Shown: positions 1 through 11,859 of the stretch, one piece after another
Layout of the letters: each line of letters starts with the position of its first letter
How positions within the stretch are numbered: position 1 is the stretch's first letter
DNA from: Vermamoeba vermiformis
Taxonomy: Eukaryota > Tubulinea > Echinamoebida
Reading direction: 5' to 3'
DNA length: 64,000 nt
Assembly: GCA_045837725.1 (NCBI GenBank)
Contig: JBEWZL010000022.1
Span: forward strand, 1 to 64,000
Translations under genes and position numbers: made by a program
The notes under the pieces: model-generated
Told to the model about the DNA's origin: nothing
The model's database searches: none
What the model saw: only the letters and a program-made list of their open reading frames with translations

Positions 1-25
1 CGGGGTAGAAGTCTGCAATCGGAGG

Positions 26-330
26 TCAGTTATATTGCCACCAATTACTTTCCAAATGCTTACTTGAACGACCAACAGCGAATGACGTGGGTTGATTTCT
101 GTCATCAACGTCACTGAATCGGTTGTTGGGACCCACTGCCAACTGAGCGACGTAGGACTCGGCATTATTGTAGCCCAAGTGAACGATTAGACCATTGCCT
201 GTTTGTTCGATGCACTCGAGGATCGGGGTGACATTCGGAACAGGTGCTTGACACGTGCAATTGACAGTTTGAGGAAATGAGAAGATTGGATCTGTTGAGG
301 CAACTCCGTCGAGTCTGACTCGAATATATG
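26..330 (-). pseudogene. 5'-truncated copy of the GPI-anchored surface protein gene
   Basis: About 85 codons closely match one exon of the surface protein gene at 7378-10011; both carry VNCTCQAPVPN, ILECIEQT, HLGYNNAESYVAQ and RFSDVDDRNQPTSFAVGRSS. A splice donor (GTAAGC) follows at the same place as in the intact gene, so a 3' part could continue left of the window. On the 5' side similarity stops near 326, and a remnant of an unrelated LRR gene follows. No signal peptide or upstream exon can be found, so I read it as a duplicated fragment rather than a working gene. Confidence 0.7.
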
Positions 331-492
331 CAAAGACTTCAATTCTGTCAAAAGTGTGGCTCGATCCTTGATGCAGTTCCATTTGTCGGCGTCAATAGCA
401 CTCTAATAATCTTATGTGGGTTAATTAATTCATTTAAATTCAATTCTGCTGTATTTTTGCGCAGAAATCTTGTTGAATCGGTGGAATTCCTT

Positions 493-1020
493 TTAATCTC
501 GAGATCCGTCAGGTTGCAAATTTTTTAAGGTGCATTGAAGAGCCTTGCCTTCATCATGTTTGTTATCAAATCCGTATATAGCTAAAGTTTGTATATTGAT
601 CAACACTTCGTATTTAATTGGTGCTCGGCTGCTGATCTGCTGATCTGTCAGCGCCGTTAAGTTTGACAGGCCATTGAATACAGAACCCCGTTTTGTGATG
701 TATTTGCATTCTTCAAGTGATATCGATGTGATATTTGATATTTTTGTAAGTTTTCGAGTTAGTTTGGACAATGAAAGTTCCGCGGATGTGATAGATTCTG
801 GAACCGGATTGCGATTAATTCTTTAATTTAGGTAAGAATTTTGCTAAATTCGTCTAGCTGACTATCTTTAATTCGTCTTACTCGTACTGGTAAATTGCTT
901 CGGAGAAAATTTAGCGAATAAAAATAAATATTAATTCGTCTGAAATTGGCTCGATCTGCTCCACATAGAAATGCTGTAATTGCATAAATTATTTCATTTG
1001 GCAATTTTTCCTATGAGTAT
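493..1020 (-). pseudogene. Broken N-terminal copy of the adjacent F-box/LRR gene
   Basis: A 92-codon open stretch (493-771) resembles the first third of the intact gene at 1183-2902: SKLTRKLTKISNITSISLEE against SKLTRLTNIVSLSFKE, and GLSNLTALTDQQISSRAP against GLSNLISVTNLQINSRYP. Nucleotide similarity continues to about 1020, covering the F-box region, but the frame is interrupted there and there is no start codon. The leucine-rich part ends after about 90 residues. This looks like a tandem duplicate in decay. Confidence 0.7.
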
Positions 1021-1182
1021 TTAGTTAATAAGAGTATTGAAGATTTAAATCCGCAGCTCGATCAACGTCTCCCGATCTTTTGCTTACCATGACTTGTTTG
1101 GAGCATTTCAAGTCTTGCAACTTATTGAACGTGCACGAAGCTTTAAAGTAAATGAAACTTTAGTAAAAATATTACATTAAAG

Positions 1183-2902
1183 TTAAAGCGCGTCCGACCA
1201 AGGTTCCAGCATTGAATTTCCTCTTAACTCCATACTGCTATAATTAATTTTTGCAACGCAGAATGGCAACTTATCGAGCACATAGTTGGTTAGCGCGATG
1301 GATTTGTTTCTGAACTGATCTTCGGGCAAATAGGCTTCGAATACTTGCAAACTCGTTAAACACGTCAAAGCAAAGCCAGGTGCCACCAATTCTACGCAGA
1401 ATAATTTCGTCAAGTTCCTTAGCGTTGATAAAGTGTGGATCTGGTCGTCGGATTTGATGCGATGAACGTACAGCTCTTCAAGATCCGTAAGTTGCGCCAA
1501 TTTGTTATATTGCCAGTTTTCCGTTGGTTCGTTCAATAACATGAACTTCGTTAATCTGTTCAACTTTGTAAGCTCTTCAGTGCCGTATGAAGGCAAGCTA
1601 ATCGCAAGATTTTCCAATTTTGTAAGTTTGACCAAATCTGCAAAGTTCTGTAGATTCACGAACACGTGGCATGTTTCCAAATTAGGCAATTGCGTGAGCG
1701 GTAAGCTGACCGCGCTGGATCCTTGAGCGTACAATGCTGTCAAAGTGCTTGGGAAGTTGTAATTGTTGTGCGATGGATACAATTCCAATGAACCGAGTCT
1801 CGTGAACCGTTTGTAATCAGAAACAGCGTTTTTCTTGTAAATTCTGCTCGTAATTCCTATCGCCGTGGCACCATCCGGAAGAAGATCCACGTAATCCTCA
1901 TAAGGGACCGTAATATCGACAACTTCGAAGTTCTGAAAATCAGACTTTGCAAAAATTTGATCTGGTACATCTTTTTGATTTGGTTTCTCCTTAATTAGGC
2001 ATTTTAATCTTCGCAATCTGGGGTTGCTGTCGACCAATCTTTTTAACGTCGTCAAAGAATCTGTTTCGAATTCCAACGATTCCAAAGTAGTCACTGAGAC
2101 TTCCATATTAGGTAATTTGGCTTGATAATAGGGAAATATTTGCAAAGTCTTCAGCGCGGTTAATTTACTCTGTTGATGTGTCATAGAATCCCATTGGTCA
2201 ACATTGACGGATAATCTAGTTATTAAATAGGGCCTGTCCAAGCTATTCAAGTCTATTTTGATCGAACTATGACGAAAAGTAACATTGTTTTCACGAACAA
2301 CTTCGAGATCTTCCAGATTCGGCAAAGAAATAAAGCTGTTGGTATTGTTGACTTCATTTTCCACGTCATATCCACGTATTGATAATTTTTTTATACTCGT
2401 GAGCGCTTCCAATTGTTGAATGGCAGGATATCTGCTGTTAATCTGGAGATTCGTTACCGAGATGAGGTTTGACAAGCCATTCCACGCTGCAACTCCATTG
2501 ACGTGATAATTACACTCTTTAAAAGACAAGGAGACTATATTGGTAAGTCTTGTAAGCTTGCTAATGAGTTGAGCGAACGGAAGTTGCGGATGGACCAAAT
2601 TATTGAATTGCACGTTAAGCTCTCCTCCAATAAGTTGTACAATTTTGCAAAAATCATCCAATTGATTACTCTTCAATCGTCTTACTACCAGTCTCGACCG
2701 TGCGCGCAGTGAGTAGAAAAAAGTATTTAACTGCCGAACACTGCGTCGATCTGTTCCTTTCAAAAACGATACAATATCGTATAATATTTCGATGGGCAAA
2801 TTTTCCTAAATATTAGGCAGGTTAACAAGGCTAATAATAAAAAAGGAATCCGCGTAGAATTCTTGTTTGCTCACGTACCATTTGGAGTAAATCCTCATCC
2901 AT
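1183..2902 (-). CDS. F-box protein with leucine-rich repeats
   Basis: Two exons (2879-2902 and 1183-2805) give 548 residues. The 8-residue first exon MDEDLLQM splices in phase to ENLPIEILYDIVSFLKG, an N-terminal F-box (LPxEIL followed by hydrophobic spacing), residues about 9-45. The rest is irregular leucine-rich repeats with units such as LTRLTNIVSLSFKEC, LTSIKKLSIRGYD and LPNLEDLEV. F-box proteins link substrates to SCF ubiquitin ligases and the LRR part normally binds the target; the target cannot be told. The start is chosen because it supplies the F-box leader through a clean GTACGT...AG intron. It is the parent type of the remnant at 493-1020 and resembles the gene at 33023-34561. Plain F-box/LRR architecture; no orthologue is implied. 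Confidence 0.85.
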
Positions 2903-3257
2903 ATGAAGAAAGAAATTTTGTTCAACGATTTCACTGAAGTCTCGTTTGTGGTCGCTAACTGGAAAACAAACGAAAATTTTCCTCAATCCACGCGAACGAA
3001 GGGTTGTAATTGTGTAATACTCACATTTCATCGAAACTGTGGCTTAAATATAATAATAACAATTAATAAATTCGTTGCGCAACCTCTGGTTTTCCGGAGA
3101 TAAATCAAATCTGAAGATATCGCGGATCACCAACGATTTTATTTGATCAAGCTTCTTGAATATTAAATACAATTACCATCCTGATACTCGTTAAAAACCG
3201 GTTATTTACATTAAGTAACCAAGATCTCGATCCTTTACAAGCTCGATCCAAATCTAT

Positions 3258-4705
3258 CTACATCTGGTTCTTGCCATAGAAAACTCGTTGCAACTTGTCG
3301 TAACAGGCCAAAGTACCAGCACCAGCTACAGCGCGCAAGACATTAGCTCCAGCTCCTTTAAACAACGACTTGATTCCTTCTCGTTTTACTATTTCAGTGA
3401 ACGCGTGGATCGAGCTCTTGTATTTTTTGCTTTCCGCAGATATTATCATCCGTCTCCGTATAGTATCAATAGGATGAGAGGCTATACCAGCGATTATAGT
3501 AACAGGCCAAGCTAGGAAAAATGAACCAATGAACGAGTCTTTTGGCTTGAATGTGTCGAATAGACCGAAATACATGCCGCGGTACACTGCAATGCCAGCA
3601 CAACTGATGCCAAATCGGGAATAAAGCTTTAAGCCTATAATAAGATGAAGATAGCATTAGCATACCATTGTTTAATTTGGTATAAATCATACGATGAAAA
3701 CTTTTGTAGCGAGAAAGAAAATAAAATCTCGCTAAATACTAGGCGATATGTCCTTTTCGCCCGCGACAATTTTGATCAGCGTTGCAAAAATTCATTGATC
3801 TAAGGAGCACAGGTGTGACACTTCGATACTTTTTGAATACAATACAATTTTTCGCTTACCTTCTTTCTTGAAAACGTCGAGCAAATTGGTGTATGTTGGA
3901 GGTGTTTTTCCTCGTTCAGCAACGGCTAGCAGCGTACGCGCGTAGTCAATTGGGTACATGATCGATATCGTTGAAACGCCTGCGGTAGCGCCAGCAGCGA
4001 TGTTTCCTATTAAAATTCTTTAATAAGATCAAGTAGTTAAAGTTTAAGGCAAAAATTGCAAAATTATTGTACGTGTCACCAATTTATCACAGATATTTTT
4101 TCTGCGTGTCAAATTTTTTCACGGATCCAAAAATAAATCAACAAATTTTGCAGCAGTTCTGTTGATTGACAATATATTCCGTACCGGTAAACCATTTCAA
4201 GCATCCATCCTTGTCTTTAGCGTAGTTGAGAGTGTTTCGTTTGAACAGATCTTTGACCCCAAAGCACAGCGCTTGCGATGGAGCATAACGCGCTACAATC
4301 GATAAATTCCCTCTCCATACTGATGCTACGCCTTCTTCTTTGATCGTCGTTATGAACCAGTCAGTTAAACCTTTGTACGGCCCTATCGATTATAAAAATT
4401 GTTTAGAATAAAATGTGTAAAATCAAATTATTATTGAAATAATAATAAGCAATATTGCATCAAGAATTAATTGGCGTGTATATCCCGGGATTAAAATTAG
4501 AGCTGATCCACGAAAAAAATAAGAATTATCCATTCGTCGCATTTGAGCATTCAAATGGACCCTTACTATCCGCAATAGTAATTCTTAATTTAAAAACTTC
4601 TACAGGTGTTGCAGCAGATTTGGAGACCGCAGCCGAAACGCCACCCAAAAAGCAGTCGATCAGGAAAGCTGAAACGCCTTCTTTTTGATTCTTCTTATCG
4701 GTCAT
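3258..4705 (-). CDS. Mitochondrial carrier, ADP/ATP translocase-like
   Basis: Four exons (4567-4705, 4185-4382, 3860-4006, 3258-3634) join in frame to 286 residues. The three carrier signatures PxD/ExxK/R are visible: TPVEVFK, YPIDYAR and HPIDTIR, each followed by helix pairs. The third reads [12 protein letters not shown], close to the RRRMMM hallmark of ADP/ATP carriers, with the last two methionines replaced by isoleucine. Other ADP/ATP carrier features are [29 protein letters not shown] and [20 protein letters not shown]. It should exchange adenine nucleotides across the inner mitochondrial membrane. The first matrix loop is shorter than usual (ITIADRPYKG). A divergent paralogue of the main translocator, or a transporter of related nucleotides, remains possible. 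Confidence 0.88.
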
Positions 4706-4832
4706 TGTTGTTTTAAATATGAAATAGTAAATAATGAGACCGCATCGCGTTGCCCTTTACTTGTGGAGTTATGAACTCACCTGTGAACCTTAATGTTTAA
4801 CAATTGCACAAAAAATCTTGGGAAATGGCAAC

Positions 4833-4890
4833 GCCATTTTAGTGTTTGTATTAAGCACAATCACGCCATTAATACAAACACTAAAATGGC
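4833..4890. repeat. Perfect 21-bp inverted repeat (hairpin)
   Basis: Arm 4833-4853 begins GCCATTTTAGTG and is matched without error by the reverse complement at 4870-4890, with a 16-bp spacer. It lies in non-coding DNA between the carrier gene and the integrase fossil. A fold-back element or the end of a small DNA transposon are both possible. Confidence 0.85.
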
Positions 4891-5153
4891 AACATATTAG
4901 AGAATAACCTATTTGATCGTCTTTTTTTTGCGATCCAAAATGGTGAAACCGCGTTTGTCCGCGGGAAAATTTACCGGGAAATTTCATTACGATCAAAAAA
5001 TTGGCCACGAACTACAATTAAACAAATCAATAGTGTCTTTATTATTACTATGACGTACCATAGTATACATAAAAACAATTGGACCTTGTATCGCCACTCC
5101 TGTAATAAAATAAAATTAAAAATTTATCCGTTAAAAATTGCCGAGACAATATT

Positions 5154-6851
5154 TTGCATTTGAGAATGTCTCTAACAAGAAAGTACACTCACGTACATAC
5201 GGACCATATTCGATTGGTCCTCAAGACAAAGGCTGGTGCTCAAGTGAAGTGGCCTGATGAAGTTAAAGGGCCAGAAAATGAAGGGCATCGGCGGCAGATT
5301 AGAAACGCTGCTAAAAATCACCTAATTAGAGATGGGAAACTACTACATAAAATAACTTTCACTAAGACAATCACTGCACGAAGCATTGATGGTAAAATCG
5401 AAAATTTGTACCAGATCGAGACTAAAAATAACTACTTACCAGATGAAGGGTGGAGGGAAGTTCCTCATGAGTCCAAGCGGCAGGCTATCCTCGAAAAGGT
5501 CCATAATAACGGTGGTGGGTGTCATCTAGGTAAGTTCAAAGTTAGTAGGTAATAACGGCTAATTTTGTTAAAAAAGCGCGGGATCCAATGATTTACGAAC
5601 TACAAGCCAAATACTATTGGGTTGGACTTACTAATGATGTCAATGCATTCATTGACAAGTGCGAACATTGTGCCACGATGAAGATACGTACTGGAATTCC
5701 AAAGCCACCAACTAAGCCAATAACTGCTGATCGGATCTTGGAACGGATTCAAATCGACTTCACTAGCTTCGAATATGCAGACCCCATCACAGGCGACCGC
5801 CATATGCTCACTATCATTGATTGTTTCTCGAAATTTGCCTGGGCCAAGTGCTTTCCGACTCAAGAGGTGGAGCCGATCGCGCGTTACATCTTCGAACTCT
5901 TCTTGAATGAGCTTCAGTTCCCTGAAATACTACAGTCAGATAATGGCAAATCATTTTTGGCTAAAATAATGAAGGACTTACTTGCACTGTTTGGAACGAA
6001 GCAAAAAAATTCAAGACCGCGCCATCCAAAGACGAATGGCCAAATTGAGCGATTCAATGGGACCCTGAAGCGAAAAATTAGAGAACACCTCAAAAAAGAA
6101 CCAAAGGCACCTTGGGCTCATCTGGTGCCAATTGTGATTGCTGAATATAACAACACTTACCACAGCACCATTGGTCGCAAGCCTGTTGAAGTCTTTCGCC
6201 CGTGCAACATCAATAGCAATGTTGAAGGTATTGTATTCGAACCTATGTCACCATCAATTAGCTCCACAGAAATTTTACTGACCAGATCGTACCTTAGCGG
6301 ATCTCGAAGCACAGAAAGCCTTCGCTGAGAAGCTGTTTGCCCAAACTCGAGAGAGAAATAAGAAAAAGGCCAACGCAACGATTAGACGCCACGAGGCCAA
6401 GTACAAGCTACGTGTGTATGTACCTGGTGAGATCGTGTTAGTGGATGTGGGTAAAAAGACAAAAGTGAAGCAGAAGAGAGACATGGTCAAGGCAATCGTT
6501 GTCGAAGCACTTACCAATAACTACTACACAATCGAGTTTGCTGCTGGGCCAAAGATAGGCGAACAGGAGGACATTAACGGAGATCTGGTCGAACCTCTGC
6601 AGAAAAAAACCCAAGTGATGAGCGACCAAGTGCCAGAGAGAAAAGAGCAGAAGAAGAAGGGTCGAAACGGGAAAAAAATCAACAAGGAGGTCGTTGTTGT
6701 GTCGCCAAAGCCGAAATCTGTGCCTGATCAGCAGCATCCTGAAAAAAAACGGTCAGAGTCGCACTGGTTCAAACAAACTGAAAAAATACTTACCATGGAG
6801 CGAGGCAATCGTGGGGCGCGAGCTAAAATATACACTAAACATCAGGGTTAA
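5154..6851 (+). mobile_element. Integrase remnant of a Ty3/gypsy-like or related element (fossil)
   Basis: Parts seen, in order: an N-terminal region, an H2C2 zinc-binding segment (CEHCATMK), a retroviral-type integrase core with the DD35E triad (IDFTSFEY, LQSDNGKSF, NGQIERFNG) and a basic C-terminal region resembling the integrase chromatin-contact part. No reverse transcriptase, protease, gag or pair of long terminal repeats is recognisable within 3 kb either side. The element is therefore incomplete and its reading is broken in roughly two or three places. The well-preserved core suggests fairly recent decay. A Polinton or Ginger-type source of the integrase cannot be excluded. Confidence 0.8.
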
Positions 6852-7377
6852 TGAAGGCGGCAATTGACTAAATTGAATATTCAAATCTGAATTTAAAATA
6901 ATATTTCAGGAATTTAATATCGTGCATTTGCCACACGTATGTACTTACATAGCAAATAAATACTAATAAATAATATTCAAATTTTTCTACGGAAGATCTT
7001 GGTTTGTGTCCTAAATCCATGCTTCGCTCAACAGTACGGCAAGGAGATAACAAAATAACATTGCCTTATTTTGTATTAGGCAATGCAATGGCCGTGATGT
7101 GGTCGTCATCGTTAAATAAAGCTATTGAATAAACCGTAATTTTTTAGCGGATGTGTTTATCAACTTTATTTCTTACCCTGGTAGATTTGGTTACGATCAA
7201 CCTTGCGCAACGAACAACCCTTTAGTATACTCATTATCAACCAAAGAACAAGCTTAGCAGAGGTAGTTCAGGTACAAATTTTTTATATTTTTTAAATGTC
7301 CCGGTAATTTTTAGCGCGGACACGCGTTTACTTCAATTGTAAATTTTCTTGGGAGATTTCGTTGGGATATTTGTTCA

Positions 7378-10011
7378 TTACATTGCTGATAAGAGCAACA
7401 AAACAATTTGCAATGCAAATACGACGTTAGGAAGACAAACGATACTTGATGAAGTGACAGCAGATTGAGGCGTACTAGATCTGGTAGGAGTGGCGCTACT
7501 GGAAGGCGTTGACTGCGGTACCGTTGACTGGCCTTGTTGCTCAGTGCCACTCGGCACAGTGCTCACTGATTGCACTGTTCGGTCATTGTTGTTATTACCA
7601 GCGTTGACGAGCTGGTTCAATGTTTGCGGTGATTGATCAAGGAGGCCTACAATCGTTCGGACTGATTCAGCGGCACTAAGTTCATTAGAATTTTCACTGA
7701 AAGTGATCAAAAATGTAATCTGAACCAGACTTGGTGCTCTCTTCTTGGTGACAGGTGTCAAAGTGACATTTACGACATTGACTCTGTTTGACGTGATGTT
7801 CAACAGGTCAACAAAGTTCAAGCGAATAGTCTCGATATCATCTGACGTGACATTGGTGCTGGACGTAAAGCTGAGCACGAATGACACGTTCTGAGGGCAC
7901 ATCAAGCTCGTGTCCGAAGTGTCAAAGTTGAGTGCGTACGTGCTCAAAAACCACGTTGCATTTCCTTCGTAAGCGAAAGAAAAGGCTGAAGCTGGATAGA
8001 AGCCTATAAACTCGTTGTTAGAAGATTAATTAATGACGGAATTTCGAGGAAATGAATTTTGATTTGCAGATCTGGATCTACGTACTCGATCTTCCAACGG
8101 CGAATGAAGTCGGTTGATTTCGGTCATCAACATCGCTGAATCTGTTATTAGGACCCACTGCAATCTGCGCTACGTATGATTCAGCGTTATTGTATCCCAA
8201 GTGAACCACGAGACCGTTGCTCGTTTGTTCGATGCATTCGAGGATCGGAACAATGTTTGGAACGGGAGCTTGGCAGGTGCAATTGACTGTTTTGGGCATT
8301 GAGAAGATCGGATCAGTTGACGCGACTCCATCGTATCTCAAACGGACTCTATAACAGTCATCAGATATAATTATCTCAGTATTAATTTTAACTGAAACTT
8401 GCCTCATTGACGTGCCATCACAGACCGCGGTCAATTTTACGTTTTGAGCGCCTTCACTAGGTGTCAATTGAACGTGATCATCTTCAAAGAGACCAGTTCT
8501 CGGGTTTTGAACTTGCACGGTGTACTTCGAAGTCCAGCTGTACGAGGTGAATTGAACTGAGGCTTGGCAATTGCTTGAAATAGAAACGGTAGGCGCATCT
8601 AAAAATAGCGTATTAGACACATCCAAAATTGGCTGTGAAAAATTATCGTTGACACGTGTCACTAATTTTTTCACGTGTCATTCGAAACTTCGGGCTATAA
8701 ATAATTGCAAAGCTTGTATAAGGAGAATATTATTATAATTCTATCACGGTGATTTGCGGTTGACACGTCAAATTTGTCAAGCGGATCTTTCCCATTAACG
8801 CTACAAACGTGGTCGAATAAGTTGCACTGGTGAAGTTCTGAACATTAACAAGAGGTGGAGTATATGTGTACAATCTTTGAAGGCTGCCTACGATGTACAT
8901 TTGACCCCAAGGCGCCGTCCAGTAATCGTAGATCTACGTGTATTAGCATTAATAAAGAAACAATAAATAAGAATTTACGCGAGATAACATACTGTTTGCT
9001 GGTTCGGATAAATAAAATAGATAATATCCTCTAAATAAGCCCCGTTTTGTCGAGTAATAGAGTAAGGCTCGACTTGGAAGCAAATGATCTGGCCACCAAT
9101 GCAAGTCTTGATCTTTCTCGCCGGAGTGACGGCATAGTCGAATTGAATGACGGTAGTTGCAGGCAGAACGACGTTATCATTTTCTATAATAAAGGAAGCC
9201 TTGTTAAAAACCAGATGCGACAACAAAAAAAATATAAAAACAACTGTTAGCCTCTTTATAGTATTACTACGACTATACCAATACTTACGATCCATATTAT
9301 ATACTTCTACGGTCACGTTGAGAGGTCTGGAGACTACAAGCGAAGATCCGTAGAAACCTAAAGAGAAGTAAGCGTAGGATGTCTGTTGCAACGCTAGTGC
9401 GGTCGTTCCGAGACGTAGATTGTATTTATAAATGCTTCCTAAATATATAAACATTAGATTTTTAACTGCAACGCGTTGCGGATCTTGATCTTACCGTTTT
9501 GAACGAAGAAAATGTGCTTTCCTGAAGGACTAGCCACAGCACTACGAATTCCGAAGGTGCCGACATTAATTTGACCACATTCATCTGAATAAAACGCAAG
9601 TATAAGTTAAAATTATCTTTAAAAATTAAGTTTTACATGTTTCCGGATCGAAATAATTCAATTTAGTTCCGAAACTCGACCAAATTTTGCCGTCGCCACC
9701 GAGAGTAGCATCAAGTGAAGTTGTATTGTATACTATTAATAATGCATTAGTTAGTTAACAATCAGCTCATCATTATCTTGCAGATCGGATCTTACTGCCT
9801 GGACAAGAGGGGTTTATCGATTGAACAAACGCTCCCAAATGATCGTATTGGTGAATAATGTTCCTATTTATACCAATGAAACTAACAGAATCTATTAACT
9901 AACGGTTAGAAATCCGATGCAATTTTTTTTTAGTTTTTTTTTACCTGGCGCTTGGCCACAGACCAAAAAAACTTGAAGGGCAATTAGAACGACTAATAGC
10001 GATACTTTCAT
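7378..10011 (-). CDS. Secreted GPI-anchored protein with propeller-like N-terminus
   Basis: About ten exons. The first (9945-10011) encodes a signal peptide starting MKVSLLVVLIALQVFLVCG. The following exons carry repeated strand patterns such as FIGINRNIIHQYDHLG, LGGDGKIWSSFGTKLNYFD and SPSGKHIFFVQNGSIYKYN, typical of beta-propeller blades. Central exons are beta-rich with paired cysteines (VNCTCQAP). The exon 7378-7947 has a Ser/Thr-rich stalk and ends in a hydrophobic tail (VVFALQIVLLLLSAM) after a small-residue region, as expected of a GPI anchor signal. It is probably an extracellular adhesion or sensing protein; the ligand is unknown. A truncated copy lies at 26-330. Exact splice sites between 8675 and 9000 are less certain than the ends. 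Confidence 0.75.
8650..8661. promoter_or_regulatory. 12-bp palindrome TGACACGTGTCA, copy 1
   Basis: Exact palindrome with a CACGTG core, inside an intron of the surface protein gene. A near half-site (CACGTGTCA) follows at about 8672. One of four exact copies in the window; E-box-like or bZIP-like binding is inferred only. Confidence 0.4.
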
Positions 10012-11859
10012 CGTCGTTGCGTTGTGTTAATATCGTTGGCTGAAAACAATGATAAAATCGCAACGTAAAAAATTTCTTTCCACTGTCGGTGACATTATGA
10101 CACTTGACATGTGACGGCAACTTTTTTAACTTTTATGGACATTAAAGAACCAAAAATCTTATAAACGATGCTACCACGATGCTCTAAAAGCATTAGCATA
10201 ATGCCATTATAAAATGGATTTGATATTCTTAAGTCGCCAGATCCAATTCTTCAGCGCTAAAAACCGGTTTGTCAAGCACGCGGTTATACGGAAAATGGTG
10301 AGGCAGCAAGCTCACCTGGATGGTCATCACTAGATATCGAACAAGTAGCACGGAATGTATTCAGGCACTAACGGCCTATTGAAAGCCTTTAAGTCAAGGC
10401 AATTTCGTCGAATATTTTCATCTGTTGTGTCGAGGACTAACAAATGTTTTCGAGAGACGCAACGAGCAAAGTCGCGCGGTCTAGGTCTAGTTGAAACTGG
10501 ACAATCTACAAAATTAATTTGACAGCTTTGGATTGCAAGAGATGAAATGAGGAATTTCGCGGTGTTATGGTTCGATAGCGAACTCAAGTAACTTTGCAAA
10601 TCTAACGAAATCGCGTTTGTCTTCGAGAACTTTCAATGTCTTCGGCGAAGAGCTCTCTTCAGGTGGTGGGAATGAAGGAATGGCTGATCGTTCGATCAAA
10701 CTCTTCGTGCGCATCAACTTCAATTTGCGCTGTTCAATCACTTATCCGAGGTAAAATAGGCACTGATTTTTTTCGAGCTTGGGGTAAATATCTGAGATCG
10801 TCGTTGATCTTTCGGTTGGCGGCGATCATTACAAGGCCTGGTAACAATGCGAGTCGAAAAGAATTAAATGATTTCCTTGCGTTTCGCACAAAATCTTGAC
10901 CGCTACACTAAGGTTATTAATATTAGTTATTTGAATCTACAGGTGTTCTTCTATTTAATTACAATACGTTTCAATCTCTTCATTTAAGAGCAAATTTGTT
11001 CGCACGAAGAACATTCAGACGGAGCAATAATGAAATAGCATTAGAACATGCATTGCGCCATGTTCATATTCAACAATCGAAAACGAACATGAGCGGACTG
11101 CTGGTTTTACGACTGGACTTCAAAGTCCACTTTGAACTCAACCGTACGTAATCCGGTTAACACGTCCAAATGCAATCCATTGCTGATAAAGCGATTATAT
11201 TGAATCGTAATCAGAGAATTTAGAATCGTGCAAAGAGAACCTAAAACGGCCGTCTAGAAAAGTAGCACGAGCTCAATGAGTTCATTCTCATTTAAATTGC
11301 TTGGTTTTGCTTAACTAATTAAGTCTTAGTCTTATAATTAGCGATTACTAAACAGTATCAGTAGGTCAAACAGCGATCTGGATCGAAGTTGACACGTGTC
11401 ATATTTCAACGGACTCAAAAGAGCACTAAAAAGGTTTGCTGAGGGCGTGTTCCAATATAATGTAGGAAATATGATAAGAAATGTCGAATTTGTGGGCAAA
11501 CAACTGTTGGTGCAAAGCACGTCAAGAAAATGACAGGCTGTTTCACAAAAAATGTGTCATTCTGCCTTTATTCCGATCACAAGGTCGAAAACGGATAAGA
11601 ATGATTAATATCTAAGGTACAAGCCCTTGTATTATAGTAAAGATTTAACCTAACGGATCCGTTGTTGGATGCAGATCGAGCACTGCAAAATTAATTTGTT
11701 TAAATTTCTAACCGACGTAAAAATTTCTGCGTACTCAAAAGTTGCGAAATACGTACGAACGGGGAGTATTAAAAATTGACTGCTGACTCTGAGATTTTTT
11801 CATTTAACAAGGGATGAAAACTATCAACAACAAGCAACGAATAATATCTTCAATTAAGC
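10012..11859. other. Gene-poor stretch
   Basis: About 1.85 kb between a divergent gene pair. Open frames of 60-90 codons exist (for example 10330-10599 on the minus strand) but none has a recognisable domain or a supporting set of exons. The stretch includes the promoters of both neighbours and one TGACACGTGTCA palindrome at 11390. Confidence 0.5.
11390..11401. promoter_or_regulatory. 12-bp palindrome TGACACGTGTCA, copy 2
   Basis: Exact copy, 459 bp upstream of the start codon of the S74-chaperone gene at 11860. The position is compatible with an upstream regulatory site; function is inferred. Confidence 0.4.

Noticed and set aside
5154-6851. Long terminal repeats around the integrase fossil
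   Set aside because: No matching direct repeats were found on either side by eye, so no full element is called.
10330-10899. Possible small genes on both strands
   Set aside because: Open frames of about 90 codons face each other, with no domain, no signal peptide, and no exons that join to them in frame.
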